A stretch of 64,000 nucleotides of DNA from Amycolatopsis nigrescens CSC17Ta-90. Lineage in GTDB: Bacteria; Actinomycetota; Actinomycetes; Mycobacteriales; Pseudonocardiaceae. How positions within the stretch are numbered: position 1 is the first letter of the stretch; the number at the start of each line of letters is the position of its first letter. The DNA lies in the NCBI RefSeq assembly GCF_000384315.1, contig NZ_ARVW01000001.1:3410157-3474156 (forward strand), given 5' to 3'. The translations under genes were made by a program, and so were the position numbers. Positions 1 to 8,824 of the stretch are shown here, piece after piece. The notes beneath the pieces are model-generated. The model worked only from the letters and a program-made list of their open reading frames with translations. It was not told where the DNA came from and did not search any database.

Positions 1-1076
1 CCTTGCGCCAACTCAACGCCGACCTCGGCGCGCTCGGGCTGGCCATGACCAACCTCGGCGACATCGACGCGCAGACCGTGGCCGGCGCCGTTTCCACCGG
101 CACCCACGGCACCGGTGCCCGGCTCGGCGGGCTGGCCACTCAGATCGCCGAACTGGAGCTGGTGCTCGCGGACGGCACGGTGGTCAGCTGCTCGGCCACC
201 CGGCGGCCGGAGCTGTTCGACGCGGCCAGGGTCGGCCTCGGCGCGCTCGGCGTCATCTCGACGGTGACCCTGCGCTGCGAACCGTCCTTTGTGCTCTCCG
301 CGCAGGAAAGGCCCGAGCCGCTCGAAGAGGTCCTCGAAGGGTTCGACCAGTCCGCCGAAGAGAACGACCACTTCGAGTTCTACTGGTTCCCCTACGGCCG
401 GAACGCGCTGGTGAAGCGGAACAACCGGCAGCCCGCCGGCACCGAGCCCGAGCCGCTCGGCAGGGCACGCCAGTTCATCGACTACGAGATCACCGAAAAC
501 TTCGCGTTCGGCGCGCTGTGCCGACTCGGCCGGACCATGCCCAAACTGGTCCGCCCGCTGGGCAGGCTTTCCTCCTCGCTGCTCTCCGCGCGGGAGTACA
601 GCGACGTCTCACACCGGGTTTTCGTCACGCACCGCGCGGTCCGGTTCGTCGAGTCGGAGTTCGCGGTCCCCCGCGAGTCGGTGCACGATGTGCTGGCCGA
701 GTTGCGCGCGCTGGTGCCGAAGCTGGAGAACCCGGTGACCTTCCCGGTCGAGGTGCGGGTGGCCGCGGCGGACGACATCTGGCTGTCCACCGCCTATGGC
801 CGCGACTCCGCGTACATCGCGATCCACCAGTTCCTCGGCATGCCCTACCGCGAGTACTTCGCTGCTTTCGCGGATATCGCCGGGCAGGTCGGCGGGCGGC
901 CGCACTGGGGAAAGATGCACGAGCTGGACGCTTCGGTGCTGCGGGAGCGCTACCCGCGTTTCGACGACTTCGTGCGCGTACGCCGCGAAGTCGACCCGGC
1001 CGGCGTGTTCTCCAACGCCTACGTCGACCGGGTGCTCGGCCGTGGTGACCGGCGCCGGTCAGAGCCGCTCGAGTGA
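1..1076 (+). CDS. FAD-linked oxidoreductase of the aldonolactone oxidase family (5' end outside window)
   Basis: The gene runs in from the left edge, so the FAD-binding amino terminus is incomplete; 357 residues are visible from base 3. The visible start keeps the VAO/ALO-type FAD fold, including the glycine-rich GTHGTG segment near residue 35. The carboxy half has the D-arabinono-1,4-lactone oxidase domain, ending with the HWGKMHEL motif near residue 302, which lies by the flavin in this family. Such enzymes oxidise sugar lactones or alditols using FAD. The specific substrate cannot be read from the sequence. The last 18 bases overlap the convergent NAD(P)-binding gene. Family is well supported; substrate is open. 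Confidence 0.85.
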   Translation, partial: LRQLNADLGALGLAMTNLGDIDAQTVAGAVSTGTHGTGARLGGLATQIAELELVLADGTVVSCSATRRPELFDAARVGLGALGVISTVTLRCEPSFVLSAQERPEPLEEVLEGFDQSAEENDHFEFYWFPYGRNALVKRNNRQPAGTEPEPLGRARQFIDYEITENFAFGALCRLGRTMPKLVRPLGRLSSSLLSAREYSDVSHRVFVTHRAVRFVESEFAVPRESVHDVLAELRALVPKLENPVTFPVEVRVAAADDIWLSTAYGRDSAYIAIHQFLGMPYREYFAAFADIAGQVGGRPHWGKMHELDASVLRERYPRFDDFVRVRREVDPAGVFSNAYVDRVLGRGDRRRSEPLE

Positions 1077-1709
1077 CTCGTCGACCGGGGTGTGGCCGCC
1101 GACCAGCTCCAGGGTCCGACGTACCGTGCGGGGCTCGTCGAGCAGCGCGACCAGCACGGCGGCCACATCCGCCCGGCTCACCTCGCCGGCTTCCACCGAG
1201 TCCGCGAGGTGCACCTGCCCGGTGCCGGGCTCGTCGGTGAGCCGCCCAGGCCGCAGGATCGTCCAGTCCAGGTCGCGCGCCCGCAGATCGTCTTCGGCGG
1301 CCTTCTTCGCCTTCAGGTAGATGGCGAACACCTCGTCCATCCCCGGGTCTTCGGCGCGGTCCAGGCCCATCGCGCTGACCTGGAGGTGCCGGCGGACCCC
1401 GGCGGCGATGGCCGCGTCCGCGAACAGCGCGGCCGCCCCACGGTCCACTGTGTCCTTGCGGGCGCTGCCGCTGCCCGGCCCGGCGCCCGCCGCGAAAACC
1501 GCGGCATCGGCACCGGCCAGCACTCCGGCGACACTGTCCACATCGGAATTTTCCAGGTCCAGCACGGCCGGCTCGGCGCTGACGGCACGCAGGTCGCCGG
1601 ACTGCCCGGGATCGCGGATGATCCCGACCGCCTGGTCACCGCGCGCCGCGAGCTCCCGCTCCAGAAGCAGCGCGATCTTGCCGTGTCCGCCAGCAATCAC
1701 AACTCGCAT
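1059..1709 (-). CDS. NAD(P)-binding Rossmann protein, NmrA/atypical SDR type
   Basis: The 216-residue protein opens with MRVVIAGGHGKIA, a glycine-rich Rossmann nucleotide-binding loop, and contains the YLKAKKAAE and WTILRPGRL segments typical of short atypical SDRs (YwnB/NmrA-like sugar-epimerase relatives). These act as NAD(P)H-dependent reductases or redox sensors; no classical YxxxK pair in the usual context is obvious. It is convergent with, and overlaps by 18 bp, the lactone oxidase gene. A functional link to that oxidase is not shown. Family is secure; the reaction is unknown. Confidence 0.8.
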   Translation of the reverse strand: MRVVIAGGHGKIALLLERELAARGDQAVGIIRDPGQSGDLRAVSAEPAVLDLENSDVDSVAGVLAGADAAVFAAGAGPGSGSARKDTVDRGAAALFADAAIAAGVRRHLQVSAMGLDRAEDPGMDEVFAIYLKAKKAAEDDLRARDLDWTILRPGRLTDEPGTGQVHLADSVEAGEVSRADVAAVLVALLDEPRTVRRTLELVGGHTPVDESLERL

Positions 1710-1732
1710 GGGACCAACCGTAGGCGCGTTCG

Positions 1733-2374
1733 TCAGTCCACGCCGACCGGCAGGTCGTAGGAGGCGAGCAGCTGCTCGTAGACCATCTCGTTCACCCAGC
1801 GGGAAACCGCGTCCTCGTCCAGCAGCAGCCGCTCGGTGCGGCCGTTCAGGTCCGGCTCGACGTTGGCGTCCTCATCCGCGGTGACCACGGCCATGCCGTA
1901 GGTGCGGGCGCGCGGCAGGCAGTTGTCCACGTAGTCCTGAGTCAGCACGGTGGACGCCGGCAGCACCATGGCCGCCTCGCCGTAGCGGGCGAACGGCACC
2001 GCGGAGGCCATCGCGGTACGCCAGTGGCGGGCGACCACCAGCACGCCGACGATCTCCGCGGCCGGCGCGGGTGCGGTGCCGGCGAACTCGGGCCAGGTCC
2101 AGGTGGCCACGATCGCCCGGTCGGCCACCGGGCCGACGCCCATCGCGATCCGCTCGGCGTGCACGTCGGTGCGCAGGCGGGCGACCACGCAGACCTTGCG
2201 GCCGAGGATGGTCACCTCGGGCAGCACCACGCCGTCCCAGCCCAGCTGGGCGGCCGCTTCGGCGGCCAGTTCCGAGGTACTCGCGGGAAGTTCGACGCGC
2301 GGGACGACGCGGGTCGGGAACGATCGGCTACCGGTAGCCGTTACCTGCCCGATGTGCCCTGGTGTTGCCGCCAC
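1733..2374 (-). CDS. conserved hypothetical protein
   Basis: I do not recognise this 213-residue soluble protein. The GTG start at 2374 was chosen because a GGAGG sits about seven bases upstream; the open frame continues to 2617 but that part shows no initiation signal and has poor coding character. The protein lacks a signal peptide or membrane segment. It has an Ala/Val-rich central region and an acidic carboxy end with EDAVSRWVNEMVYEQL, which looks helical. It is co-directional with the NAD(P)-binding gene, 23 bp upstream of it, so the two are probably co-transcribed. Function is unknown. Confidence 0.65.
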   Translation of the reverse strand: MAATPGHIGQVTATGSRSFPTRVVPRVELPASTSELAAEAAAQLGWDGVVLPEVTILGRKVCVVARLRTDVHAERIAMGVGPVADRAIVATWTWPEFAGTAPAPAAEIVGVLVVARHWRTAMASAVPFARYGEAAMVLPASTVLTQDYVDNCLPRARTYGMAVVTADEDANVEPDLNGRTERLLLDEDAVSRWVNEMVYEQLLASYDLPVGVD

Positions 2375-2680
2375 GAGTCCGCCTCCATCTTTCGCGCCGC
2401 CGGAGATCGTGCCTCGTGAAAAGAGGCACATGACTTGAGTACCAGGTGGGGTCCTCCCGAGTCGCCGGGTAACCCTTCGGCCTGCGATCGACGGCGCCCA
2501 ACGGTCGGTGACCGGTCGACGGGCGGTCACCGCACTTCGGTCCGACCCTGCCGCCAGACGAGTGAGAGCCCGCTGAACGGCCGTGACCAGGCGGTTACCA
2601 ACGGCTCGGGCACTCAACCGCTGTGAGCTAACCGGTACCTACTCCGAATGGCCCAATACCGTTACGGCATCCGGTCGTTC
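2375..2680. other. gene-free stretch with one short dyad
   Basis: This 306-bp stretch lies between the kinase stop and the start of the hypothetical gene. An inverted repeat, GTGCCTC (2409-2415) and GAGGCAC (2423-2429) around a 7-base loop, lies 35 bp upstream of the hypothetical gene's GTG start. It could be an operator or a 5'-leader hairpin. No T-run follows it and I see no convincing -10/-35 pair. Confidence 0.4.
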
Positions 2681-4459
2681 TCACGATGGGACGAGCAGCG
2701 CGGCGAAGTCCGGGCTGAGGAGATCGGTCAACTGCGGGTAGTCCAGCCGGTAGTTCTGCTCACCGCAGGCGTTGTCGTACAAGCCGAGGCTCGGCAGGAA
2801 GACCGCGAACTCGGCGGCCTCACGGCCGAACGCGATCGAGATCGGCGTGTCGCCGTACTGGTACTTCAGCAACCCCGGATCGAGCGGATAACGCACCCGG
2901 TCCTGCTCGCCGCAGAACCCGTCCGGCGAGCTCGCCCGCAGCCGTTCCACCAGCACCTTCATCCCGTCCGCGGTGCGGATCTCCGGCCGGAAGACCTCCT
3001 CCGGGCCCAGCAGCCTGCCGCTCACCGCGTCCACCGTGCGGGTCTCGGTGCTGAACCAGGTCGAGTGCCCGAGCACCTCGCCCTCGGTGCCGTGCTTGTA
3101 CCGCACAGAAATCAGCTTCGGACCGGCCAGCAGCACCTCGGCCTTGGTGGTGGTCCTGGTGCCTGGCCGGTCCTCCCCGTAGCTGACCAGCGCCTTGCGC
3201 ACCGCTTCGATCCTGGCGTCGATCGGCGCCATCAGCTCGGCGTTGATCCGGTCGGCGCGCGCCTGGTCGGTTAGGCCGGAGACCCGCACGTACTGCGCGT
3301 CCACCTGGAAACCGGGGCCGGTGAACCGTTCGACCCGGTTCGCCAGGCCGACCTGCAACGCGTCCTGCGCCACCACCGGCGGCGCGGCCTGCGGTGGGGT
3401 GTCGTCGTTTTCGTTGACCACCACCACGATCGCGCTGACCGCTACTGCCGCGACCACACTCGCCACGATCGCGGCGATCTTGCCGCCGGCCGCGATGCCA
3501 CCGGCCCCGACCCCGGCCGCGACTCCGCCGCCGTGCGCGGCCGCCACGGTGGCCGCACCGGGCGCGGCCGCGGTACCGACGGCGCCGAGCGCGGCCAGTG
3601 GCGAAAGCGCGAACAGTGCCGCGGCCCGCTGCGCGAGCCTGGACCGGCCGCGCTCCTCCCAGTCCGCGCCGTAACCGGCGACGGCGGTCCGTTCCAGCTC
3701 GGCGATCAGCTCGGCCGCGCCGGACGGCCGCCCCGCCACCGACTTCGCCATCCCGCGGGCGACCAGCTCGCGCACCGGCTCGGGCGCTTCGGTGAGCGGG
3801 ACCGGCGCGTGCTCGTGCAGCCGCCGCAACGCCTGGGTGTCGTCCGCGACGTACGGCCTGCGGCCGGTGACGCACTGGAAGAACACGCAGGTCGCGGCAT
3901 AGACGTCGGTGGCCGGCGTGGCCGGGCCGCCCTGCCACTGCTCGGGCGCCATGTAGGCCGGGGTGCCCACCGGCAGCCCCGCCTCACCGGCCAGCACGGC
4001 GATCCCGAAGTCGACCAGCTTGCTCTGCCGGTCCGGGCCGATCAGCACGTTGTCCGGCTTGTAGTCGCGGTGCACGGTGCCCGCGGCGTGCGCGCCGGCC
4101 AGCCCGAGCAGCGAACCCTTCAGCACGGCCAGCGCGGACTCCGGGGTCAGCGTGCCGTCCGCCAGCAGCAGCTCGCGCAGCGACACCCCCGGCACGGCCT
4201 CCATCACGATGGCGGCGCCCTCGGCCTGCTCGACGAACTCGTAGAGGCGGGCGATGTGCGGGCTGCTCAGCTGGTGCAGCAGCCGCGCTTCGCGCCGGAA
4301 CGAGGCCAGCTGCACCGGGTCCGCGAGGTAGCGCGCGAACAGGTACTTGATCGCGACCACGGTGCCGGAGTGCTCGTGCCTGGCCAGCACCACCCGACCG
4401 AAGGTGCCGCTGCCCAGCGGTTGCAGCTCGGTGAATCCGGGTAGAGACCAGTCGTCCAC
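2681..4459 (-). CDS. membrane-anchored Ser/Thr protein kinase with extracytoplasmic sensor region
   Basis: A eukaryotic-type (Hanks) kinase of 592 residues. The amino-terminal domain shows the glycine loop GSGTFGRVV (17-25), invariant Lys38, the catalytic HRDYKPDN (130-137), DFG (150-152) and APE (171-173), so it should be active. A hydrophobic segment near 328-348 crosses the membrane; the outer part after residue 350 resembles the DUF3298/RsiV-type fold and contains paired cysteines (CGEQ). The start is GTG at 4459, preceded by GGGAGG five bases upstream. No PASTA repeats are present, so this differs from PknB. It is divergent from the CoA-lyase pair. The ligand and target are unknown. Confidence 0.9.
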   Translation of the reverse strand: MDDWSLPGFTELQPLGSGTFGRVVLARHEHSGTVVAIKYLFARYLADPVQLASFRREARLLHQLSSPHIARLYEFVEQAEGAAIVMEAVPGVSLRELLLADGTLTPESALAVLKGSLLGLAGAHAAGTVHRDYKPDNVLIGPDRQSKLVDFGIAVLAGEAGLPVGTPAYMAPEQWQGGPATPATDVYAATCVFFQCVTGRRPYVADDTQALRRLHEHAPVPLTEAPEPVRELVARGMAKSVAGRPSGAAELIAELERTAVAGYGADWEERGRSRLAQRAAALFALSPLAALGAVGTAAAPGAATVAAAHGGGVAAGVGAGGIAAGGKIAAIVASVVAAVAVSAIVVVVNENDDTPPQAAPPVVAQDALQVGLANRVERFTGPGFQVDAQYVRVSGLTDQARADRINAELMAPIDARIEAVRKALVSYGEDRPGTRTTTKAEVLLAGPKLISVRYKHGTEGEVLGHSTWFSTETRTVDAVSGRLLGPEEVFRPEIRTADGMKVLVERLRASSPDGFCGEQDRVRYPLDPGLLKYQYGDTPISIAFGREAAEFAVFLPSLGLYDNACGEQNYRLDYPQLTDLLSPDFAALLVPS

Positions 4460-4569
4460 GGTTGCCTCCCACTTTCGCGTGACTGGGAGGTGAGCTGCGC
4501 CGCAGCGGTTCCCACCCGGTGACGGTTAGGGTTACCGACGAGTTAAGCAACCGCTGAGTTGGAGGATCG

Positions 4570-5646
4570 ATGCGCTCGCCGAAGGACTTCTTCGCGCCAC
4601 TGGCTGTCGGTGCGCCCGAGCCCGTCCGCCAGATTCCCGCGCTGCCGTCGAGGATGATCCACTTCTTCGATCCCAGCAACGAGAAGATGGTGGCCAAGGC
4701 GCCGGACATCGCGAAGAAGGTCGACGTCCTGCTCGGCAACCTGGAGGACGCGGTCCGCGCGGACCGCAAGGAGGCCGCCCGCGACGGCCTGGTGGAGGTC
4801 GCCAAGGCGAACGACTTCGGCCAGACCCAGCTCTGGACCAGGATCAACAGCCTGGACTCGCCGTGGGCGCTGGACGACCTGATCACCCTGGTCACCGAGA
4901 TCGGCGACAAGCTCGACGTGATCATGGTGCCGAAGGTGGAGGGCGCGCAGGACATCCACTACGTCGACCGGCTGCTGGCCCAGTTGGAGGCGCGCGCCGG
5001 GCTGCGGCGGCCGCTGCTCGTGCACGCGATCCTGGAGACCGCGAGCGGCGTGGCAAACGTGGAGGAGATCGCCGGCGCCAGCCCCCGGATGCAGGGCATC
5101 TCGCTGGGCCCGGCGGACCTCGCCGCGAGCCGGCGGATGAAGACCACCCGCGTCGGCGGCGGCCACCCCGGCTACCTGGTGCGCACCGACCCGGAAGGCG
5201 AGGACATCACCACCGGGCGCACCACCTACCAGCAGGACCTCTGGCACTACACGGTCGCGCGAATGGTGGACGCCTGCGCGGCGAACGGCATCCTGCCCTA
5301 CTACGGTCCGTTCGGGGACATCCGGGACACGGTGGCCTGCGAAGACCAGTTCCGGAACGCCTTCCTGCTCGGTTGTGTCGGCGCGTGGAGCCTGCATCCC
5401 GTGCAGATCGACATCGCGAAGAAGGTGTTCTCGCCGGAGCCGTCCGACGTGGCGTGGGCGCGCCGCGTCATCGCCGCGATGGGTGACGGCACCGGAGCGG
5501 TGATGATCGACGGGAAGATGCAGGACGACGCGTCGTTCAAGCAGTGCAAGGTGGTCGCCGAGCTGGCCGACGCGCTCGGCGCACGCGACCCGGAACTGGC
5601 GAAAGCCTACGACGAAGCGACAAGGGAGGCACTCAGCGATGGCTGA
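4570..5646 (+). CDS. HpcH/HpaI-family CoA-ester lyase, probable L-malyl-CoA/beta-methylmalyl-CoA lyase
   Basis: The 358-residue protein belongs to the CitE/HpcH aldolase superfamily. The metal-binding LEDAV segment is near residue 58, and long stretches such as [15 protein letters not shown] and YYGPFGDI are those I associate with malyl-CoA lyases (Mcl1) rather than citrate lyase beta subunits. Such enzymes cleave beta-methylmalyl-CoA to glyoxylate and propionyl-CoA and act on malyl-CoA. The ATG at 4570 follows GGAGG. The gene overlaps the next lyase gene by 8 bp, so the two form an operon. A role in the ethylmalonyl-CoA pathway is inferred; no other pathway genes are visible in the window. 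Confidence 0.85.
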   Translation: MRSPKDFFAPLAVGAPEPVRQIPALPSRMIHFFDPSNEKMVAKAPDIAKKVDVLLGNLEDAVRADRKEAARDGLVEVAKANDFGQTQLWTRINSLDSPWALDDLITLVTEIGDKLDVIMVPKVEGAQDIHYVDRLLAQLEARAGLRRPLLVHAILETASGVANVEEIAGASPRMQGISLGPADLAASRRMKTTRVGGGHPGYLVRTDPEGEDITTGRTTYQQDLWHYTVARMVDACAANGILPYYGPFGDIRDTVACEDQFRNAFLLGCVGAWSLHPVQIDIAKKVFSPEPSDVAWARRVIAAMGDGTGAVMIDGKMQDDASFKQCKVVAELADALGARDPELAKAYDEATREALSDG

Positions 5647-6541
5647 GTTGGATGCCGCTTCCGCGGCGGAAAGTAAGCCGGCGGGACTGAAGCCGAGACG
5701 GTCCGTGCTGTACATGCCGGGGGCGAACGAACGCGCGCTGGAGAAGGCGAAGACGCTGCCCGCCGACGCGCTGATCCTGGACCTGGAAGACGCGGTCGCA
5801 CCGGACGCCAAGGCCGACGCGCGGGAGCAGGTCTGCGCGGCCGCCGCGGCCGGGGAGTACGGCGACCGCGAGCTGACCATCCGGGTGAACGGCCTGGACA
5901 CCGAATGGCACGACGCGGACCTGCGCGCCGCCGCGCAGGCCGGCCCGGCCGCCGTGGTGGTGCCCAAGGTCGACTCGGCCCGCGAGGTGCACAACATCGA
6001 ACGGGCGCTGGAGCTGGGCGGCGCGCCCGAGCACACCAGGATCTGGGCGATGCTGGAGACCCCGGTGGCGATGCTGCACGCGGCGGAGATCGCCGCGGCC
6101 AGCGACCGGCTGACCGTGCTGGTGATGGGCACCAACGACCTCGCCAAGGAGCTGCACGCGGAGTTCGTGCCGGGCCGCGCGCCGCTGCTCGGCGGGTTGT
6201 CGCTGGCGCTGCTCGCCGCACGCGCCACCGGCAAGGTGATCCTGGACGGCGTCTACAACGACGTGAAGGACCTCGAAGGTTTCGAGGCCGAATGCCTGCA
6301 GGGCCGGCAGTTCGGCTTCGACGGCAAAACGCTGATCCACCCCGGCCAGCTGGAACCGTGCAACCGGGTGTTCGCCCCCTCGGCGGAGGAGATCGAGCGC
6401 TCGCGGAAGATCATCGACGCCTTCGAGGAGGCCACCGCGGCCGGCCGCGGCGTGGTCACCGTGGACGGCCGGATGATCGAGAACCTGCACGTGGACAACG
6501 CCCGCCGCATCCTCGCCCTCGCCGAAGCCATCGGCGGCTGA
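5639..6541 (+). CDS. CitE-like CoA-ester lyase, possible (3S)-malyl-CoA thioesterase
   Basis: A 300-residue member of the same superfamily as its upstream neighbour. [16 protein letters not shown] and [12 protein letters not shown] (near residues 47-58) are the substrate-binding and Mg-binding segments. In alpha-proteobacteria a paralogue of malyl-CoA lyase, Mcl2, hydrolyses (3S)-malyl-CoA to malate; the pairing of a long and a short family member here fits that arrangement but does not prove it. CoA-ester lyase is the safe call. The start ATG overlaps the end of the upstream gene by 8 bp. A strong hairpin follows the stop. Confidence 0.8.
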   Translation: MAELDAASAAESKPAGLKPRRSVLYMPGANERALEKAKTLPADALILDLEDAVAPDAKADAREQVCAAAAAGEYGDRELTIRVNGLDTEWHDADLRAAAQAGPAAVVVPKVDSAREVHNIERALELGGAPEHTRIWAMLETPVAMLHAAEIAAASDRLTVLVMGTNDLAKELHAEFVPGRAPLLGGLSLALLAARATGKVILDGVYNDVKDLEGFEAECLQGRQFGFDGKTLIHPGQLEPCNRVFAPSAEEIERSRKIIDAFEEATAAGRGVVTVDGRMIENLHVDNARRILALAEAIGG

Positions 6542-6551
6542 CCCCAGCTTC

Positions 6552-6604
6552 GCAGCGAAGGCCACCTTGCCTGCGTTCAACGCAGCGAAGGTGGCCTTCG
6601 CTGC
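6552..6604. terminator. bidirectional terminator-like hairpin
   Basis: Perfect 17-bp arms at 6552-6568 and 6588-6604 enclose a 19-base loop. The hairpin lies between the convergent CoA-lyase and amidase genes, touching the amidase stop. The string CGCAGCGAAG occurs twice, 30 bp apart, so the element is also a short direct repeat. There is no long T-run. Confidence 0.65.
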
Positions 6605-6605
6605 A

Positions 6606-7994
6606 TTAGCGGACCGTGGGCCAGGGGCGGGGTGGGGGGCGGAGGCGTTCGAAGGCGGCGGCGGCGCGGAGTACGCCGAGGTCGTCGAAGCGGCGGCCGG
6701 CGAGTTGCAGGCCGATCGGCTGGCCTTCGCCGGTGTAGCCGCAGTTCACCGACACCGCGGGCTGGCCGGACATGTTGTAGGGCACGGTGAACGCGATGTG
6801 CTCGAAGGGCGTGGCCGGGTCGTTCACCGGGGAGGCCCAGTCCGCCGGCGGCGCGGAGACCGGGCAAACCGGGGACAGCACGAAGTCGTGGCGCTCGGTG
6901 GCCCGCAGCGCGGCCACGCTCATCACGTCCATCTGCGCGAAGCCGCGGTAAGTGTCCACACCGGACACTTCGGCGCCGGTGGCGGCCCATTCCGCGATGT
7001 AGGGCAGCACCCGGCGGCGGCGCTGCTCGGGCAGGGCGGCCAGGTCGGAGCAGGCCCTGACCCGCCAGAAGCGGTCGAGGCCGTCCAGCATCGGCCTGGT
7101 CAGGAACGGTCCGACCGGTTCCACGATGGCGCCGGCCGCCTCGAACAGCCGGGCCGCTTCGGTCACCGCGGCCAGCACTTCCGGCTCCACCTGCAGTCCG
7201 GCGCCCGCGTCGGTGTGCAGCCCGATCCGCAGTCCGGCCAGGTCGAGATCCATTTCCTGCCAAGGGATCTCGGTGTAGGGCAGGCACAGCTGGTCGCGCG
7301 CGTCCGGCCGGGAGAGCACCCGCATGAGCAGGGCGGCATCCGCGGCGGTCCTGGTCATCGGGCCCGCCACCCGGCCGGGGAACGGCGGATCCACCGGCAC
7401 CCTGCCGAAACTCGGTTTCAGCCCGACCAGCCCGCACCAGCCGGCGGGCAGCCGGATCGAGCCACCGATGTCGGTGCCGACGTGCAGCGGCCCGTAGCCG
7501 GCGGCGGCCGCCGCGCCGGCACCGGCGCTGGAGCCGCCGGGGGTGCGCGAGGTGTCCCACGGGTTCCGGGTGGACTCGTGGAAGCTGGACAGGCCCGAGG
7601 TGAGCATGCCGTAGTCGGGCATGGTGGTCTTGGCCAGCAGCACGCCACCGGACTCCCGGATCCTGGCCGCCGCCGGTGCGTCCGCCGGTGCGGGCACCAG
7701 CTCGGTCGCGGCGGTGCCGAGCGGCACCGGGGTGCCCTGGGTGGCGATGTTCTCCTTGAGCGTCAACGGGATGCCGTCCACCGGCCCGAGCGGCTCACCG
7801 GCAAGCCAGCGCGCCTCGGACTGTTTCGCGGCGGCACGCGCGGCGTCCGGGTCGTAGGCGTACAACGCGTGCAGCACCGGTTCCAACGACTCGATCCTGG
7901 CCAGCACGGCCTCGGTCACGTCGACCGGCGACACCGCACCGGTCCGGTACCGCGCGAGCAGTTCGGTTGCAGGAAGGTCAGGCAGCTCGGTCAT
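6606..7994 (-). CDS. amidase signature (AS) family amidohydrolase
   Basis: A 462-residue amidase. The Ser-cisSer-Lys triad is visible: Lys in PLTLKENIA, Ser in GGSSAGAG and the nucleophile in GTDIGGSIRLPAG. AS enzymes hydrolyse amides to acid plus ammonia or amine in the cytoplasm. ATG at 7994 is preceded by AGGAG; the open frame continues upstream only because it reads through a 44-bp dyad repeat. It is the last gene of the import operon, 59 bp after the SDR gene. The context suggests that an imported amide is hydrolysed here; the substrate is unknown. Confidence 0.88.
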   Translation of the reverse strand: MTELPDLPATELLARYRTGAVSPVDVTEAVLARIESLEPVLHALYAYDPDAARAAAKQSEARWLAGEPLGPVDGIPLTLKENIATQGTPVPLGTAATELVPAPADAPAAARIRESGGVLLAKTTMPDYGMLTSGLSSFHESTRNPWDTSRTPGGSSAGAGAAAAAGYGPLHVGTDIGGSIRLPAGWCGLVGLKPSFGRVPVDPPFPGRVAGPMTRTAADAALLMRVLSRPDARDQLCLPYTEIPWQEMDLDLAGLRIGLHTDAGAGLQVEPEVLAAVTEAARLFEAAGAIVEPVGPFLTRPMLDGLDRFWRVRACSDLAALPEQRRRRVLPYIAEWAATGAEVSGVDTYRGFAQMDVMSVAALRATERHDFVLSPVCPVSAPPADWASPVNDPATPFEHIAFTVPYNMSGQPAVSVNCGYTGEGQPIGLQLAGRRFDDLGVLRAAAAFERLRPPPRPWPTVR

Positions 7995-8015
7995 GGGGCT
8001 CCTCGGTGAGTGGCG

Positions 8016-8059
8016 TCGTGAGTGAAAAACGTTGCTGGAACAACACTTTTCACTCACGA
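8016..8059. repeat. 44-bp dyad repeat, copy 1
   Basis: Left arm 8016-8034, spacer 8035-8040, right arm 8041-8059, with two arm mismatches. The consensus arm is TCGTGAGTGAAAAGTGTTG. It lies between the SDR and amidase genes and overlaps the last six bases of the SDR gene. Copies 2 and 3 are at 12585-12628 and 38603-38646. Confidence 0.85.
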
Positions 8060-8824
8060 GGCCGGGGGGTCGTAGCGGCCGTCGACCGCGGTCCAGCCGC
8101 CGTCCACCGCCAGCACCGACCCGGTCACGAAACTGGCGGCGTCCGAAGCGAGGTAGACCACCGCGCCGGCGAGTTCCTCCGGGCGCGCCCACCGGCCGAG
8201 CGCGCTCTTCTCGGCGTACGCCCGGTACCAGCCGGGATTGCTCTTGATCTGCGCGGTGAGCGGGGTTTCCACCACGCCGGGGGCGATCGCGTTCACCCGC
8301 ACCCCGGCCGGCCCGAACTCCGCGGCGGCGGTGCGGAACAACTGCACCAGCCCGGCTTTGGTCGCCGCGTACACGCCCTGCCCCGGTTCGACGGTGGTTC
8401 CGCGGATCGAGGAGAAACCGATGATGCTGCCCCGGCCGCGTGCCACCATGCCGGCCCCGAACGCGCGTACCACCTCGAACGTGGCGCCCAGGTTGAGCCC
8501 GACCACCTGGTCGAACTCATCGCGTCGGTAGTCCAACAGCCGCTTGCGCACGTTCATCGCCGCGGTCAGCACCACGATGTCCAGTTCGCCGAAGTCCGCC
8601 GCGGCCCGCCGCACGGCGTCGGCGTCGAGCAGGTCGATCCGGTACGAGTCGGCGTCGATCGCCGCCGCGGTCCGTTCGGCGCCGTCGAGATCGCGGTCCG
8701 CGCAGACCACGGACGCGCCGTGCGCGGCCAGCGCCAGCGCGGACTCCCGGCCGATCCCGCTGCCCGCGCCGAGCACCACCGCCCGCTTGCCGTCCAGCCG
8801 GAACAGGTTCGCGTAGCCGCTCAC
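8054..8824 (-). CDS. short-chain dehydrogenase/reductase
   Basis: A classical SDR of 256 residues. It has the cofactor loop GAGSGIG, a catalytic Ser in FSSIRG, the YAATK active-site pair and a carboxy-terminal GSVLAVDGGW. An Asp at the end of beta-2 (CADRD) favours NAD+ over NADP+. It probably oxidises an alcohol in the pathway served by the surrounding operon. The GTG start at 8824 overlaps the aldehyde dehydrogenase stop by 4 bp. Its last codons overlap the end of a 44-bp dyad repeat. Confidence 0.9.
   Translation of the reverse strand: MSGYANLFRLDGKRAVVLGAGSGIGRESALALAAHGASVVCADRDLDGAERTAAAIDADSYRIDLLDADAVRRAAADFGELDIVVLTAAMNVRKRLLDYRRDEFDQVVGLNLGATFEVVRAFGAGMVARGRGSIIGFSSIRGTTVEPGQGVYAATKAGLVQLFRTAAAEFGPAGVRVNAIAPGVVETPLTAQIKSNPGWYRAYAEKSALGRWARPEELAGAVVYLASDAASFVTGSVLAVDGGWTAVDGRYDPPAS

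Noticed and set aside
2409..2429. Riboswitch or attenuator upstream of the hypothetical gene
   Set aside because: Only one short 7-bp hairpin is seen; there is no competing structure, T-run or leader peptide.
4543..6234. Long open frame antisense to the two CoA-lyase genes
   Set aside because: The real genes on the plus strand have strong family matches and ribosome-binding sites; the antisense product shows no recognisable protein pattern.
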